This document shows, in pieces, positions 53,193 to 64,000 of a DNA stretch of 64,000 bases. The translations under genes and the position numbers were made by a program. The notes under the pieces are model-generated. The model was not told the DNA's origin. It was given only the letters and a program-made list of their open reading frames with translations, and did no database searches. Origin of the DNA: Microbacterium sp. MYb62 (GTDB lineage Bacteria; Actinomycetota; Actinomycetes; Actinomycetales; Microbacteriaceae); the NCBI RefSeq assembly GCF_002979475.1, contig NZ_PCOY01000018.1:1-64000 (forward strand). The letters are read 5' to 3'. Positions within the stretch are counted from its first letter, which is position 1, and every line of letters begins with the position of its first letter.

Positions 53193-54065
53193 CTACTCGC
53201 GGCCGAGGTCGCGGTGACGGACGTTCACGGCGACTCCGGGGACAGCGGCGAGCCTGCGAGCCAGCTCTTCGGCCATCGCCACCGAGCGGTGCTTTCCCCC
53301 GGTGCAGCCGATCGCGATCGTGGAGTGGCTCTTGTTCTCGCGCTGATAGCCCTCCAGGACCGGCACCAGCGCCGTGGAGTAGGCGTCCAGGAACTCCATC
53401 GCGCCGTCGCGCGACAGCACGTACTCCCGCACCGTCTCGTCCTGCCCCGTCAGCCCCCGCAGCTCCTCGTTCCAGAACGGGTTCGGGAGGAAGCGCATGT
53501 CGGCGACGATGTCGACGTCGGTCGGGAGACCGTATTTGAAGCCGAAGCTGAGAAGTGTCACGCGGTGTCGCGCTGCGCCTTCTTCCGAGAAGATGTCGGA
53601 CACCTGCGTCGCCAGCTGATGGATGTTCAGCGTCGAGGTATCGATCACGAGGTCGGCAGCCTCGCGGATCGGCGCCAGCCTGGTGCGCTCGATGCGGATG
53701 CCGTCGAGCAGCGTGCCGTCACCCTGAAGCGGATGGGGGCGCCGCACGGACTCGAACCGACGCACCAGGACGTCATCGGACGCGTCGAGGAACAGCACCC
53801 GGACAGAGCCCCGCGAGCGCAGGGCACGTGCCACGCCGGGGAAATCATCGAAGAGGTTGCGACCGCGTACGTCCACGACGGCGGCGACCTTGGGCAGCGC
53901 GGTGCCGCCCATGTCGGTCAGATCCAGAAGGGGGCGCAGGATCTGCGGAGGCAGGTTGTCGACGACATACCAGCCGAGATCCTCCAATGCGTTCGCCACC
54001 GTCGTCCGGCCTGCGCCCGACATTCCCGTGACGATGAGGAACTCGCCCTTCTCGCCCTCGACCAT
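53193..54065 (-). CDS. rapZ: RNase adapter RapZ / YvcJ-like nucleotide-binding protein
   Basis: 290 residues. P-loop GMSGAGRTT at 14-22 has Arg in place of the usual Lys, as in other actinobacterial homologues. [10 protein letters not shown] follows, and the C-terminal domain carries [26 protein letters not shown] and [17 protein letters not shown]. coli RapZ senses UDP-GlcNAc precursors and guides RNase E; in Gram-positives the role is unclear. Lies between uvrC and whiA. The yvcK-type gene often found between rapZ and whiA is absent. Confidence 0.95.
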   Translation of the reverse strand: MVEGEKGEFLIVTGMSGAGRTTVANALEDLGWYVVDNLPPQILRPLLDLTDMGGTALPKVAAVVDVRGRNLFDDFPGVARALRSRGSVRVLFLDASDDVLVRRFESVRRPHPLQGDGTLLDGIRIERTRLAPIREAADLVIDTSTLNIHQLATQVSDIFSEEGAARHRVTLLSFGFKYGLPTDVDIVADMRFLPNPFWNEELRGLTGQDETVREYVLSRDGAMEFLDAYSTALVPVLEGYQRENKSHSTIAIGCTGGKHRSVAMAEELARRLAAVPGVAVNVRHRDLGRE

Positions 54066-54099
54066 TGCTCAGTGCTCCCTCTCCCCCGCGGTCTCCAGC

Positions 54100-56003
54100 C
54101 TAGCGAGTGGATAGGTGCGTATGGATATTCTGCGCGAGCACGGGACCGATTCCCTGGACTTCTTCGATCTGCCCGGGCTCTGCCGATCGCAGCGCCGTCA
54201 CCGAGCCGAAGTGCTTCAGCAGCACCTTGATGCGCGCTGCTCCGAGCCCGGGGACCTCGGCGAGGACGGACGTGATGTCGTTGCGTCGTTTCTTCCGCTG
54301 GTGCGTGATCGCGAATCGATGGGCCTCGTCGCGCAGGCGCTGGAGCAGATAGAGCGCCTCGCTGGTCCGCGGCAGGATCACCGGGAAGTCATCTCCGGGC
54401 AACCACACCTCCTCGAGCCGCTTGGCGATGCCGCACACCGCGATCTCGGAGTGGCCGGCGTCGCGAAGGGCTCGCGCCGCCGCCTCGACCTGCGGCTTGC
54501 CGCCGTCGACGAGGAGGAGCTGCGGCGGGTAGGAGAAGCGGGGCTTGCGCCGCACCGTCGCCTCGCCGACGTCTTCCGCGACGACCTCCTCGGTCGTCGG
54601 ATCGATGAGGTCCACCTCCTCCGGACGATCGAGGTGGGCGAGCCGACGGCGAAGCACCTGATACATCGAGTCGGTGTCGTCCGTCGTCTCGGCGATGTTG
54701 AACGACCGGTACTGGTCCTTGCGGGGAAGGCCGTCTTCGAACACCACCATCGACGCGACGACGTTCGTGCCGCCGAGGTGCGAGATGTCGAAGCACTCGA
54801 TGCGCAGCGGCGCCTCATTCATCCCCAGCGCCTCCTGCAGGTCGGTGAGCGCCTGGGTACGTGCGACGTAGTCGGTGGTGCGCCTCGTCTTGTGCCTGAT
54901 CAGGGCCTGCTGCGCGTTGAGTGTCGCCGTGCGCATCAGATCGGCGCGCTGGCCGCGTTGCGCGACGGCGATCTCGACCTTCTTGCCCCGACGTTCGCGC
55001 AGCCACAGCTCGAGCTCCGCCGCATCGTCCGGGAGCGTGGGGACCAGGATGCGACGGGGGACGTCTTGTGCGTCGCCGTAGGCCTGCTGCAGCACCTGAT
55101 CCACGAGCTCGGCGCTCGTGATGTCGATCTCCTTCTCGATCGTCAGCGCCCGCACGCCACGGACACGACCGCCCCGGATGACGAAGTGCTGCACCGCTGC
55201 CGCGAGCTCGTCCTCGGCGATGCCGAAGAGGTCGGCGTCTTCATCGGCGGGCAGCACGAGCGCGCTCTTGCCGAGAACGGCCTCGATCGCGGAGAGCTTG
55301 TCACGGTACTTCGCCGCCGCTTCGTAATCCATCGCCGCCGACGCGGCCAGCATGCGGGTGGTGAGCTCGCGGGTGAACCGTTCGTCTCCCCCCGCCATGA
55401 AAGCGACGAAATCGTCGACCATGGCGCGGTGCTCCTCGATCGAGACCGTCATCGAGCAGGGACCGCCGCACTTCCCGATCTGGCCGGGGAAACACGGACG
55501 CCCGGTCTGCATCGCCCTCTTGTAGCTGGCGTCGCTGCAGGTGCGGATCGGGAACGCCTTGATCATCAGGTCGATCGTCTCGTGCACGGCCCAGACCTTC
55601 GGGTAGGGACCGAAGTAGCGCGCACCCGGAATCCTCCGGTTCCGGGTGACGAGCACGCGAGGCGCCTCGTCACCGAGCGTCACCGCCATGAAGGGGTAGG
55701 ACTTGTCGTCCTTGTAGCGCACGTTGAAGGGCGGATCGAACTCCTTGATCCACATGTACTCGAGCTGGAGCGAATCCACATCGGTGGAGACGACGGTCCA
55801 CTCGACGGAGGACGCCGTGGTGACCATGCGCCGGGTGCGCTCGTGCAGCGTCCGCAGCGGAGCGAAGTAGTTCGACAGGCGCTGGCGCAGATTCTTCGCC
55901 TTGCCCACGTAGAGCACCCGGCCGGCGGAGTCACGGAACCGGTACACGCCGGGGTCGGTGGGAATCTCCCCCGGCCGCGGCTTGTACGACAGCACGTCGG
56001 CCA

Positions 56004-56004
<1 letters not shown>
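54100..56004 (-). CDS. uvrC: Excinuclease ABC subunit C
   Basis: 634 residues; makes both incisions in nucleotide excision repair. The N-terminal GIY-YIG nuclease ([20 protein letters not shown] spanning 19-38) makes the 3' cut. A cysteine-rich region with [13 protein letters not shown] near 150, a UvrB-binding UVR motif near 205-235, an RNase H-like half ([22 protein letters not shown] spread near 400) and C-terminal helix-hairpin-helix ([19 protein letters not shown]) follow. Overlaps the uvrA stop by one base. Confidence 0.97.
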
Positions 56005-58892
<2,888 letters not shown>

Positions 58893-58901
58893 CGGTCAAG
58901 T

Positions 58902-59510
58902 CTACGAGGGGCCACGGACATCGGCTCCGCCGGGCGTCGCCGCAGCCGATCCCCCACCCGATTCCCAGCCCACGGCCGGCTCCGTTCCGGGAGGGCGATC
59001 GGACTTCCTCGCGGCACGCAGCGCGAGCAGCACGCCGAGCAGGAGCGCGGCCGCAGCGAGCGGCGCGAGCCAGGAGGCACCTCGATCGACAGACGACGGA
59101 GCCAGCAGCCATACCGCGAACACGACGGGCTGCGCCAGCAGTTGGATGACGAGGAACCGCATCAGACTCGGTCCCAGCGCCGCGAGTGCGAGCCGCGAGG
59201 AGATCGGGATCACCAGGCTCAGCGACGCCAGCACGTGGATGGCGGGGACGAGCAGCACCGCGAGCGCCGTCCGCTCCGGAGCCGGGTCGGTGAGGATGAC
59301 CCCGAACACCAGACACCCCGCTCCCGCCCACGCCGCGAGAGAGCGGGGGAGGAAGACCGCGACGAGAGCGGCGATCACCGCGACGACCCGCCACAGCGGG
59401 AAGGGGTTCAGCACGACGACGCCCGCCCAGACGACCACGACGACCAGGAGTCGGACCGTGATCCCCGGGACCGCACCCCCCACTCGGAACGAGCGGATGC
59501 GGCGGTTCAT
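58902..59510 (-). CDS. Multi-spanning membrane protein of the MoxR/DUF58 operon
   Basis: 202 residues with about six hydrophobic helices between residues 15 and 165, then a Gly/Pro-rich tail. No known motif. ATG 59510 overlaps the DUF58 stop by 4 bp. In many bacteria a transglutaminase-like membrane protein follows MoxR-DUF58; here only this short membrane protein is present, without a transglutaminase domain. Confidence 0.8.
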   Translation of the reverse strand: MNRRIRSFRVGGAVPGITVRLLVVVVVWAGVVVLNPFPLWRVVAVIAALVAVFLPRSLAAWAGAGCLVFGVILTDPAPERTALAVLLVPAIHVLASLSLVIPISSRLALAALGPSLMRFLVIQLLAQPVVFAVWLLAPSSVDRGASWLAPLAAAALLLGVLLALRAARKSDRPPGTEPAVGWESGGGSAAATPGGADVRGPS

Positions 59511-60820
59511 CGTCGTACCGCCCGCATCCGCTGCTGGCGCCGCGCCGCGATGCGCAGCGCGACGTCCACGTCCTGGCCCGCCCAGGCGACCACCTCGACG
59601 CCCGCATGGCGGAGCTCCGTGAGGATGTTCGAGCGCTCGGCGAGTAGCGTCCGCAGTGCGATGCGCTGCTCCCGCGTGAGCCTGGCACCGTCCGGAACAG
59701 GCAGCACGTCCACGGCGACCACGGCATGACCCGCCGCCCGCCAGCTCGTCGCCATCCGCGCCGCCACGCCGTCGACGAACGTCGAGAGCACGAACACGAT
59801 CGACCCCGGAGGCACGACGGGCGAGCGTCGATACCGGGAGTCATCGTCCACCTGCCCCGTGGCGGCGATGACGTCCCGCACGCGGGCGACGTGTCGCGCA
59901 CCACCGCCGGCGGGGATGCTGCGCCCACCGGGCGAGAGCGCGTGATACGCGACGCGGTCACCGGTCCCGATCGCCGTGGTCGCGATCGAGAGGGCCGCTT
60001 CCCTGGCGAGATCGAGTGAGGTGATTCCTGACCTGTCGGGGTCGTTCGTCCCCCACGCGGCCACGACGGTCCCGAGGTCCTCGGCGGTATCGATCGCGAT
60101 CACCACCGACGAATCACTGAGCGCGTTCGCACGACGTACCAGCAGCTCACCGGGACGGCGAGCGGCACGGGCCGTCGCCCGCCAATCGACACGGCGCAGC
60201 TCGTCACCGGGAGCGAAAGGATGGATATCGCGGAAGTCCCCGCCCTGACCGGGGCGCGCTCCCTCATGCGCACCGTGCAGCCCCGTCAGCCGCGGAGCGC
60301 CCGGAAGCCCGCCGATCCGGAGTGAACGGGGCGGCGTGTTCCATTCGATGGCGACGCGGGAACTCGGCTCCGAGACCCAGGCACCGTCGAGAGCAGCACC
60401 TCGGACCGTGACCCCCAGCAGCTCCACGGGGCCGGAGTGCTGAAGACGGCTGCGCGTGGTGAGGACGGAAGCCCCCGGACGGGCTTCGGCGAGCCCGGTC
60501 CGCCGTTCCTCCTGGTCGATCGCGACCTGGAGCCAGTCGGCATCGAGGGCGACGTCGGTCGCCGTCCGCACCTCGGACGGGGCATCGGCACCCCCCGGAT
60601 GCGCGCGCAGCTCGATGTCCATCGCGGTGCCCTCGGGCCTGCGCAGCAGCATCCATGCCGTGCCCAGCGCGAGCGGCAGGGCGATGCCGATGACATCGGG
60701 CCGAGAGAACGCGAGTCCGACCGCCGCGAGAATCGCCGACGCGGTGAGTCCGATCGCGATCACGGGCGTGCGGTGCCAGCGCACCGAGGTGCGCGCGACG
60801 ACCCGGATCGGCTCGGTCAC
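59507..60820 (-). CDS. DUF58 domain protein
   Basis: 437 residues. Two N-terminal transmembrane helices (about 18-55). The DUF58 signature [29 protein letters not shown] near 215-245, written here in family form, is followed by a VWA-like fold with the metal-site-like VIAIDTAED near 270. It works with the MoxR ATPase in a chaperone-like pair for envelope or metal-cofactor assembly. GTG 60820 overlaps the MoxR stop by 4 bp. Confidence 0.9.
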   Translation of the reverse strand: MTEPIRVVARTSVRWHRTPVIAIGLTASAILAAVGLAFSRPDVIGIALPLALGTAWMLLRRPEGTAMDIELRAHPGGADAPSEVRTATDVALDADWLQVAIDQEERRTGLAEARPGASVLTTRSRLQHSGPVELLGVTVRGAALDGAWVSEPSSRVAIEWNTPPRSLRIGGLPGAPRLTGLHGAHEGARPGQGGDFRDIHPFAPGDELRRVDWRATARAARRPGELLVRRANALSDSSVVIAIDTAEDLGTVVAAWGTNDPDRSGITSLDLAREAALSIATTAIGTGDRVAYHALSPGGRSIPAGGGARHVARVRDVIAATGQVDDDSRYRRSPVVPPGSIVFVLSTFVDGVAARMATSWRAAGHAVVAVDVLPVPDGARLTREQRIALRTLLAERSNILTELRHAGVEVVAWAGQDVDVALRIAARRQQRMRAVRR

Positions 60821-61788
60821 CGCACTGCGGCCACGGTCGGCGGCACGGGCGTGGCCGCGACCACGGATGCGACGACGGATCGCGGGTCCACTCCCTGCGC
60901 CCACGCCTGCGGCGTCAGTGTGACCCGATGCGCGAGCACCGCTTCCGCGATGCGCTTGATGTCGTCCGGCCGCACGTAGTCCCGTCCGTCGAGCGCGGCG
61001 AGTGCACGTCCGAGCAGGACGAGCGCCTGCGAGCCGCGCGGCGACGCCCCCACGGCGACGTTCGTCGCGTCGCGCGTCGCCCTCGCCAGGGCGACGCAGT
61101 ATCGCGCGACATCGGCGTCGACGTGGATCCGTTCGACGGCCGCCTGGATCGCCAGCAGCCCCTCGCCGTCGACGACCGGCTCGACGGAGACGTCGGGGCT
61201 CTGCCGACGCACACGGTCCAGGATGATGCGCGCCTCGTCCTCAGGTGCGGGATAGCCCACCGCGAGACGCACCATGAACCGATCCAGCTGGGCTTCTGGC
61301 AGCGCATACGTCCCCTCGTACTCGATCGGGTTCGAGGTCGCGACGACGTGGAACGGTCGCGGCAGTGGGAACCTGTTGCCCTCGACCGTCACCTGACCCT
61401 CCGCCATCGCCTCCAGCATCGCGGACTGCGTCTTGGGCGTCGTCCGGTTCAGCTCATCGGCGAGGAGCAGTCCCGTGAAGATCGGACCCGGCCGGAACAC
61501 GAAGTCGCCGTCCGCCGGCGCGTACACGTAGGAGCCCGTGACGTCGCCGGGCAGCATGTCCGGTGTGCACTGCAGCCGGCGGAAGTCGAGGCCGAGTGCC
61601 GACGCCAGACTCCGGGCCGCGAGCGTCTTCCCGAGGCCAGGGACGTCTTCGAACAGCACATGTCCGCCCGCCAGTATCGCGGCGAGGGCGATCGTCAGAG
61701 CTTCATCCATCCCCACGACGGCACCCCGGACGCTCTCGAGCACCCGGCGCCCGACGTCGGCGATCTGCGTGGTCTCCTGGGTTGTCAT
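60817..61788 (-). CDS. MoxR-family AAA+ ATPase
   Basis: 323 residues. Walker A FEDVPGLGKTLAARSL near 47-62, Walker B LLLADELNRTTPKTQSAML near 107-125, sensor 1 VVATSNPIEYEGTYALPEAQLDRF near 150-175, and C-terminal lid with SPRGSQALVLLGRALAALDGRDYVRPDDI spread over 245-275 mark a MoxR ATPase. ATG 61788 overlaps the preceding stop by 4 bp and follows GGAG. Part of a five-gene operon from 63010 to 58902. Confidence 0.93.
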   Translation of the reverse strand: MTTQETTQIADVGRRVLESVRGAVVGMDEALTIALAAILAGGHVLFEDVPGLGKTLAARSLASALGLDFRRLQCTPDMLPGDVTGSYVYAPADGDFVFRPGPIFTGLLLADELNRTTPKTQSAMLEAMAEGQVTVEGNRFPLPRPFHVVATSNPIEYEGTYALPEAQLDRFMVRLAVGYPAPEDEARIILDRVRRQSPDVSVEPVVDGEGLLAIQAAVERIHVDADVARYCVALARATRDATNVAVGASPRGSQALVLLGRALAALDGRDYVRPDDIKRIAEAVLAHRVTLTPQAWAQGVDPRSVVASVVAATPVPPTVAAVR

Positions 61789-62258
61789 CCGGTCTCCTCC
61801 GTGTCGTTCGGAATGCGGTCCATCGCGTCGAGCACGCGCTCGATGTCGGTGCGCGTCACTTCCCGCCGGCGGAGGGAGTCTCGCACCCCCTCCCCGAGGA
61901 GCGCGTCGATGCTCTCGTGCTGCGCGGGGTCGTCGAGGTCGAGGCCGCGGTGCACGAGGCGCCTTCTCAGCACGCTCTGCACGCGGCGCACGACCATGTG
62001 CCCGGCGACCCCGGTGCGACTGTTGATCGCCCAGGCGAGCCGGGACACCTCGGAGCCCCTGCGTACACGCTTCTGCTCCTCCGGCGGCCATGCATCCCCC
62101 TCGTCGAAGAACACCTGGCGGCTGGCGAGGGCGACGACCAGCGCGACCACGATCCAGGCGATGACGAACGGCACGGGGAACCCCAGCGGTGCAAGCAGAA
62201 CAACGAGGGCGGCGGCGAGCACGATTCCGGCGCCGACGAGCACGAGCCGAGCTTTCAT
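61785..62258 (-). CDS. Membrane protein of the MoxR operon
   Basis: 157 residues; two hydrophobic helices near 4-22 and 27-45, then a basic cytoplasmic region (EEQKRVRRGSEVSRLAWAI, RRVQSVLRRRLVHRGL). No enzyme motif. ATG 62258 overlaps the DUF4129 gene stop by 4 bp, and its stop overlaps the MoxR start by 4 bp. Envelope role by context only. Confidence 0.8.
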   Translation of the reverse strand: MKARLVLVGAGIVLAAALVVLLAPLGFPVPFVIAWIVVALVVALASRQVFFDEGDAWPPEEQKRVRRGSEVSRLAWAINSRTGVAGHMVVRRVQSVLRRRLVHRGLDLDDPAQHESIDALLGEGVRDSLRRREVTRTDIERVLDAMDRIPNDTEETG

Positions 62259-63010
62259 CGCCACCCCGCTTGGATGCCGCGCAGACACGCGGAGGCGACG
62301 GCCCGATCGTCCTCGTCGGCATCGTGCCCGCCGAACCGGACCTTCTCGTAGAGCGCGAGCAGCGTCAGCACGTCGGCGGCGATCCCCTCGCGCGCCCCGA
62401 CGATCCGCACGGTGAACTCGGAAGGCGTCTCGTGGGGGCCGCGTCCGCTCCCGGCGTCGGCGGCGGACTCCTCCAACCCCACCCACGCTGCGACGATGCT
62501 GTCGCCGGGAACGGGGCGCTCGTCGATCGTCCGCAGCGCTTCCGCGATACCGTGGCGGATCGTCGCCGCGTCCGGCTCGGCGGCCACCGCGGTGCCGGCG
62601 ATCGCGGCGGCGTCGAGGGCGGCCGTCTCCTGCCGAGCGAGCGGGCGGTCCCGCCACAGCCTGAGGAGGAGCCGGATCAGCGACCGCACACCGAAGTACA
62701 CCGCCACGAGAACCGCGGCGAGGACGAGGGCGGCAAGGACGAAGCCGAGGATGGCGAGCAGCGGCGAATCCTCACGCGGTTCGATCGGCGGTGGCGAGGA
62801 CTCGGTCGGAGCCGGAGGAAGAACGTCATCGGGAGCCGTCGACTCGCCTGCCCCCGGCCATTCGCCGAACTGCGGGAGACCCTGCGCCGCGGCGGCGAAC
62901 ATGACCGTCGCGAAGAGTCCGGCGATGGCGATCAGAGGAGGGAGCACGCGTCGCGGTCGACGCCGCTCGACACGCTCCTGCTCCGGGGCCGAGGGCTCGG
63001 AGCGCGACAT
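62255..63010 (-). CDS. DUF4129 domain membrane protein
   Basis: 251 residues. An N-terminal helix (22-42), a Pro/Ser-rich extracellular linker, a second helix (85-112), and the C-terminal DUF4129 helix-rich domain: IVAAWVGLEESAADAGSGR near 175 and HETPSEFTVRIV near 195-206, close to the family consensus. In many bacteria DUF4129 is fused to transglutaminase proteins next to MoxR/DUF58; here it stands alone and heads the operon. Confidence 0.88.
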   Translation of the reverse strand: MSRSEPSAPEQERVERRRPRRVLPPLIAIAGLFATVMFAAAAQGLPQFGEWPGAGESTAPDDVLPPAPTESSPPPIEPREDSPLLAILGFVLAALVLAAVLVAVYFGVRSLIRLLLRLWRDRPLARQETAALDAAAIAGTAVAAEPDAATIRHGIAEALRTIDERPVPGDSIVAAWVGLEESAADAGSGRGPHETPSEFTVRIVGAREGIAADVLTLLALYEKVRFGGHDADEDDRAVASACLRGIQAGWR

Positions 63011-63078
63011 GCCTCCACCCTAGGGGCATCCGTCCCGGCGATACCGCCCCCCACTCTGGGCGCGAGGCAGCAGATCCG

Positions 63079-63522
63079 TCAGCTCAGATCGGGGCGTCGT
63101 CCGGCGAAAGGGCCGAGGCCGTCGCGGAGTGTGGCGATCTCGTCGATGTCCATGCCCACGGCGGCCATGACCTGGTGCGGGACGTCCACCGCGCGATCGC
63201 GCAGCGCCGCTCCCGCGGCGGTCAGCGTGATCTCGAGTCGGCGTTCATCCTCGCTGCTCCGCTGTCGGGCGACCAGCCCCTCCGCCTCCAGCCGCTTCAC
63301 GAGCGGGGACGCGGTCGCCGGCTCGAGTGCGAGATCGATCGCCAGGTCGTTCAGCGTCCGCGGTGCGCGCTCCCAGAGCGCCAACATGACGAGGTACTGG
63401 GGATGCGTGAGTCCCAGCGGCTCGAGGATCGGGCGATAGAGCGCGACGACGTTGCGCGCCGCCGTCACCAGGGCGAAGCAGAGCTGGTTCTCCAGTTTGA
63501 GCAGATCATCGGTTGCCGTCAC
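63079..63522 (-). CDS. MarR-family regulator, OhrR-like
   Basis: 147 residues. LENQLCFALVTAARNVVALYRP has Cys15 in the exact place of the peroxide-sensing cysteine of OhrR, followed by LGLTHPQYLVMLALWE and the winged helix (LNDLAIDLALEPATASPLVKRLEAEGLV over 65-92). OhrR represses ohr peroxidase genes, but no ohr gene is in view. GTG 63522 lies 7 nt after TATAGT (63530-63535, reverse strand), so the transcript is likely leaderless. The TTAGT/ACTAA half-sites in the divergent gap are its probable operator. Confidence 0.9.
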   Translation of the reverse strand: MTATDDLLKLENQLCFALVTAARNVVALYRPILEPLGLTHPQYLVMLALWERAPRTLNDLAIDLALEPATASPLVKRLEAEGLVARQRSSEDERRLEITLTAAGAALRDRAVDVPHQVMAAVGMDIDEIATLRDGLGPFAGRRPDLS

Positions 63523-63542
63523 AAGGGAGACTATACATCTGC

Positions 63543-63562
63543 ACTAATAGTTAGTACACTAA
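63543..63562. promoter_or_regulatory. MarR/OhrR operator
   Basis: ACTAA (63543-63547), TTAGT (63551-63555) and ACTAA (63558-63562) form two overlapping inverted pairs, spaced by 3 and 2 bp, in the 45-bp gap between the regulator and the divergent zinc-ribbon gene. Binding would block both promoters. Confidence 0.65.
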
Positions 63563-63567
63563 TGAAC

Positions 63568-63810
63568 ATGGCACAGGACTCCGACCGCCCACCCCTCCGC
63601 ACGCGCATCCGTGAAGCCGGAGGACTGTACTCCTGGGTCAACACGAACCTCATCCGGTTCGCCGGCCCCGCCTCGGTGGGCCCGTATGAGAAGACGCCTC
63701 CGCCCAGCGCCGCGGAGCGCGCCGAGCGCGCCTGTCCGCTGTGCGGCGCCCCGATGTCTCAGCACGAGATCGACCGCTCCGGTCCGAAGACCCTGGTGCA
63801 CTGCCCGTAG
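63568..63810 (+). CDS. Small protein with a C-terminal Cys pair (zinc-ribbon-like)
   Basis: 80 residues from ATG 63568 (an ATG 6 bp earlier is equally possible). GLYSWVNTNLIRFAGPASVGPYE is a compact N-terminal segment, and CPLCGAPMSQHEIDR plus a terminal HCP resemble half a zinc ribbon with C-x2-C and H-C ligands. Divergent from the OhrR-like regulator across its operator, so probably repressed by it. Function unknown. Confidence 0.75.
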   Translation: MAQDSDRPPLRTRIREAGGLYSWVNTNLIRFAGPASVGPYEKTPPPSAAERAERACPLCGAPMSQHEIDRSGPKTLVHCP

Positions 63811-63831
63811 CGGTCCGTCTCGCCGTCGCCG

Positions 63832-64000
63832 TCAGTCCTGTCCAGGACTCTCGACCGCTGAGCCCGTCGATTCTCGCGCGACGTCGAGCCAGAACATCAG
63901 GGCTGTGTCGTCTTCGATCGCGCCAGGCACCACATCCAGCCACCCGGAGCTCATGGTGCGAGCGCCCATCACGGCACGCGCTGCTCCTGGATGGGTGAGC
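63832..64000 (-). CDS. C-terminal end of a reverse-strand gene running off the window
   Basis: On the reverse strand one frame is open from the window edge to TGA at 63832-63834, about 55 residues, with normal GC-rich third positions and a sensible protein segment (TMSSGWLDVVPGAIEDD, then LMFWLDVARESTG). It converges on the zinc-ribbon gene with 21 bp between stops. Too short to identify. A forward-strand frame here is Arg-rich and less likely. Confidence 0.5.
   Translation of the reverse strand, partial: LTHPGAARAVMGARTMSSGWLDVVPGAIEDDTALMFWLDVARESTGSAVESPGQD

Overview
The window is about 64 kb of high-GC, densely packed chromosome. It has many GTG starts, ATGA/TGATG start-stop overlaps and several leaderless promoters. 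RbpA, WhiA, two ClpP paralogues, RapZ next to WhiA and actinobacterial-type gene order point to an actinobacterium, most likely a Microbacteriaceae such as Microbacterium. The genus is inferred from gene content and style, not from a database match. There are no rRNAs, CRISPR arrays, insertion sequences or phage genes. Two tRNAs, Pro(UGG) and Gly(UCC), lie at about 45.1-45.3 kb.

Left third (about 0.6-23.2 kb): a catabolic supercluster for peptides and D-amino acids. Two divergent operons meet at overlapping face-to-face promoters near 12.56-12.60 kb. The leftward operon (11 genes) encodes a GNAT acyltransferase, an RpiR-like SIS protein without a DNA-binding domain, an OSBS/N-succinylamino-acid racemase-type enolase-superfamily enzyme, a fold-type IV PLP aminotransferase, an M19 dipeptidase, a class I glutamine amidotransferase-like protein, an SxxK serine hydrolase and a complete peptide ABC transporter (lipoprotein binding protein, two permeases, fused double ATPase). 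The rightward operon encodes an M20 amidohydrolase, a second complete peptide ABC transporter (binding protein with a C-terminal membrane anchor), an S66 LD-carboxypeptidase and two tandem class A beta-lactamase-fold hydrolases, the first broken by a frameshift. A convergent DmpA/P1-type aminopeptidase closes the block. GNAT + racemase + M20 matches the described N-succinyl route that converts D- to L-amino acids irreversibly. The peptidases and transporters suggest that the substrate is cell-wall-derived or D-residue-containing peptide.

Middle (23-42 kb): valS and a small follower; a small protein plus ArsR-type regulator with a 20-bp palindromic operator; the threonine catabolic pair tdh-kbl with a divergent LysR gene; M3 oligopeptidase, a methyltransferase and a GyrI-like protein; clpX with a stitched 33-codon ORF and a membrane protein downstream; a HEPN-like gene with atypical codon use; and a deoxyribose operon (SorC/DeoR regulator, deoC, two aldehyde dehydrogenases) lying between clpX and clpP2-clpP1-tig.

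Right third (43-64 kb): tig-clpP1-clpP2, tRNAs, a membrane-anchored HEVGH protein, rbpA-secG, the glycolytic operon gap-pgk-tpiA, sodA, whiA, rapZ, uvrC-uvrA, a MoxR/DUF58/DUF4129 membrane operon, and an OhrR-like MarR regulator divergent from a small zinc-ribbon protein. A partial pentapeptide-repeat gene lies at the left edge and a partial reverse-strand gene at the right edge.
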